DNA of 64,000 bases from Sphingomonadales bacterium 32-65-25 (GTDB lineage Bacteria > Pseudomonadota > Alphaproteobacteria > Sphingomonadales > Sphingomonadaceae): contig NCEU01000008.1 in assembly GCA_002280855.1 (NCBI GenBank), positions 62,001 to 126,000 of the forward strand, given 5' to 3'. The notes under the pieces were generated by a model. The model was given only the letters and a program-made list of their open reading frames with translations. It ran no database searches and was not told where the DNA came from. The position numbers and the translations under genes were made by a program. Numbering within the stretch: the stretch's first letter is position 1; each line of letters opens with the position of its first letter. Below are positions 63,348-64,000 of the stretch, piece by piece.

Positions 63348-64000
63348 ATGACCATTTCCCGCATGACCCTTGCCGCTGCCCTGGTGGCGGCCTCTCCCGC
63401 ACTTGCCGAAGACGCGCCCGCCGATACCATCGTCGTGTCAGCGCCCCGCATCACGCGCCTGCAGGCCGTCATCGATGCTGAAGACGACCAGCAGACCGGC
63501 CCGGATGCTGCCGGCTTTATTGCTCGCCAGCCCGGTGCCGCGCTGATCGACAACGGCACGCTGTCAGGCCAGGTGCAACTGCGGGGCCTGTTCGGCGATC
63601 GCATCCTGTTGCGGATCAATGGCCAGAATTTCGCCACTGGCGGCCCCAACGCCATGGACCCGCCCATGCACTATGCCCCGATGGTGCTGGTGGACCGGGT
63701 AGAGATCGCGCGCGGCATTTCCCCGGTGCGCGATGGGCCCGGCCTGGGCGGCGGCGTGAACGCGGTGCTGAAACAGGTGCAGTTCGGCACCGGTGATGTC
63801 AGCCTGTCGCCACAGGCTGACATCACCGGCCAGGTGCGCAGCGTGGACGAAAGCTTCGCGGTTGGCGGCATCGCCGGGCTCGCCAGCCGGGATCTGCGGC
63901 TGGGGGTCATCGCCTCGTGGGAAGAAGGCGGCGACACGCGCTTTCCCGGCGGGCGCATCGCCGGCACCAGCTATCGGCGCGGCGTCTATGGCGTTCACGC
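63348..64000 (+). CDS. TonB-dependent receptor, probable copper type (cut by window end)
   Basis: The visible 217 residues have a signal peptide (SRMTLAAALVAASPALAED), a short TonB-box-like DTIVVSAPR, and a plug domain. The plug carries NAMDPPMHYAPMVLVDRVE, similar to the NRMDPP segment of OprC/NosA copper receptors, then ARGISPVRDGPGLGGGVNA. The ATG at 63348 is followed by another at 63363, either of which could start the signal peptide. It follows DUF2946 and is truncated by the window end. Confidence 0.88.
   Translation, partial: MTISRMTLAAALVAASPALAEDAPADTIVVSAPRITRLQAVIDAEDDQQTGPDAAGFIARQPGAALIDNGTLSGQVQLRGLFGDRILLRINGQNFATGGPNAMDPPMHYAPMVLVDRVEIARGISPVRDGPGLGGGVNAVLKQVQFGTGDVSLSPQADITGQVRSVDESFAVGGIAGLASRDLRLGVIASWEEGGDTRFPGGRIAGTSYRRGVYGVH

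Overview
The window is G+C-rich, densely coded bacterial DNA. Its gene content points to an alphaproteobacterium, most likely a sphingomonad (Sphingomonadales). The evidence is a class I lysyl-tRNA synthetase, a DUF1674 SDH-assembly protein, a CBP3-type cytochrome bc1 chaperone, a COG4223 mitofilin-like protein beside hemC-hemD, a suf operon led by an Rrf2 regulator, SixA-type phosphatase, BamE and two TonB-dependent receptors. Genus is not determined. I see no rRNA, tRNA, CRISPR array, prophage or transposase, and no gene-free stretch above about 260 bases. The longest gaps are 36212-36472, 62597-62844 and 13571-13776.

Layout. 1-875 is the end of an Atm1-type ABC exporter. 936-5509 (minus) holds an overlapping chain alr-mlaE-mlaF-sigK-rskA followed by a FAS1-domain protein with its own ECF-like promoter. 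5570-10410 is housekeeping on the minus strand (trmB, accA, M48 protease, mutT, prs) plus one small exported protein. 10462-13570 is a flavin monooxygenase and nitronate-monooxygenase pair behind a perfect FNR/FixK-type box. 13588-16430 has a repeat element, two dehydrogenases and an SH3 protein. 16427-20345 (minus) is hemC-hemD-mitofilin-MFS, divergent from tsaD-gpsA at 20402-22502. 22510-29569 carries DUF1674, an SDR, rsmB, SWIB, a TonB receptor, bamE, CBP3, DUF177 and ssb. 29716-37321 has DUF3667, rmuC, an M28 peptidase, an EamA exporter, DUF389 and an AraC regulator. 37353-43315 is the suf operon (rrf2-sufB-lipoprotein-sufC-sufD-sufS-sufT-sufA). 43371-51191 holds a photolyase-like flavoprotein, a small lipoprotein, a POT-like transporter, sixA, a DinG-type helicase and lysK. 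51255-55929 has an SDR, a TPR-like protein and hisBHAFE. 56030-64000 has a NYN/LOTUS protein, a membrane protein, hslVU, topA, and a DUF2946-TonB receptor pair probably for copper, cut by the window end.

Genes are tightly packed. Many neighbours overlap as ATGA, GTGA, TTGA or TGATG, and four convergent pairs share a 4-base stop overlap. Four other convergent junctions carry the same palindromic repeat family, whose hairpin stems vary in a compensatory way. The most unusual single gene is the photolyase-like protein at 43371-44579. Its two domains appear in the reverse of the canonical order, which suggests a circular permutation.
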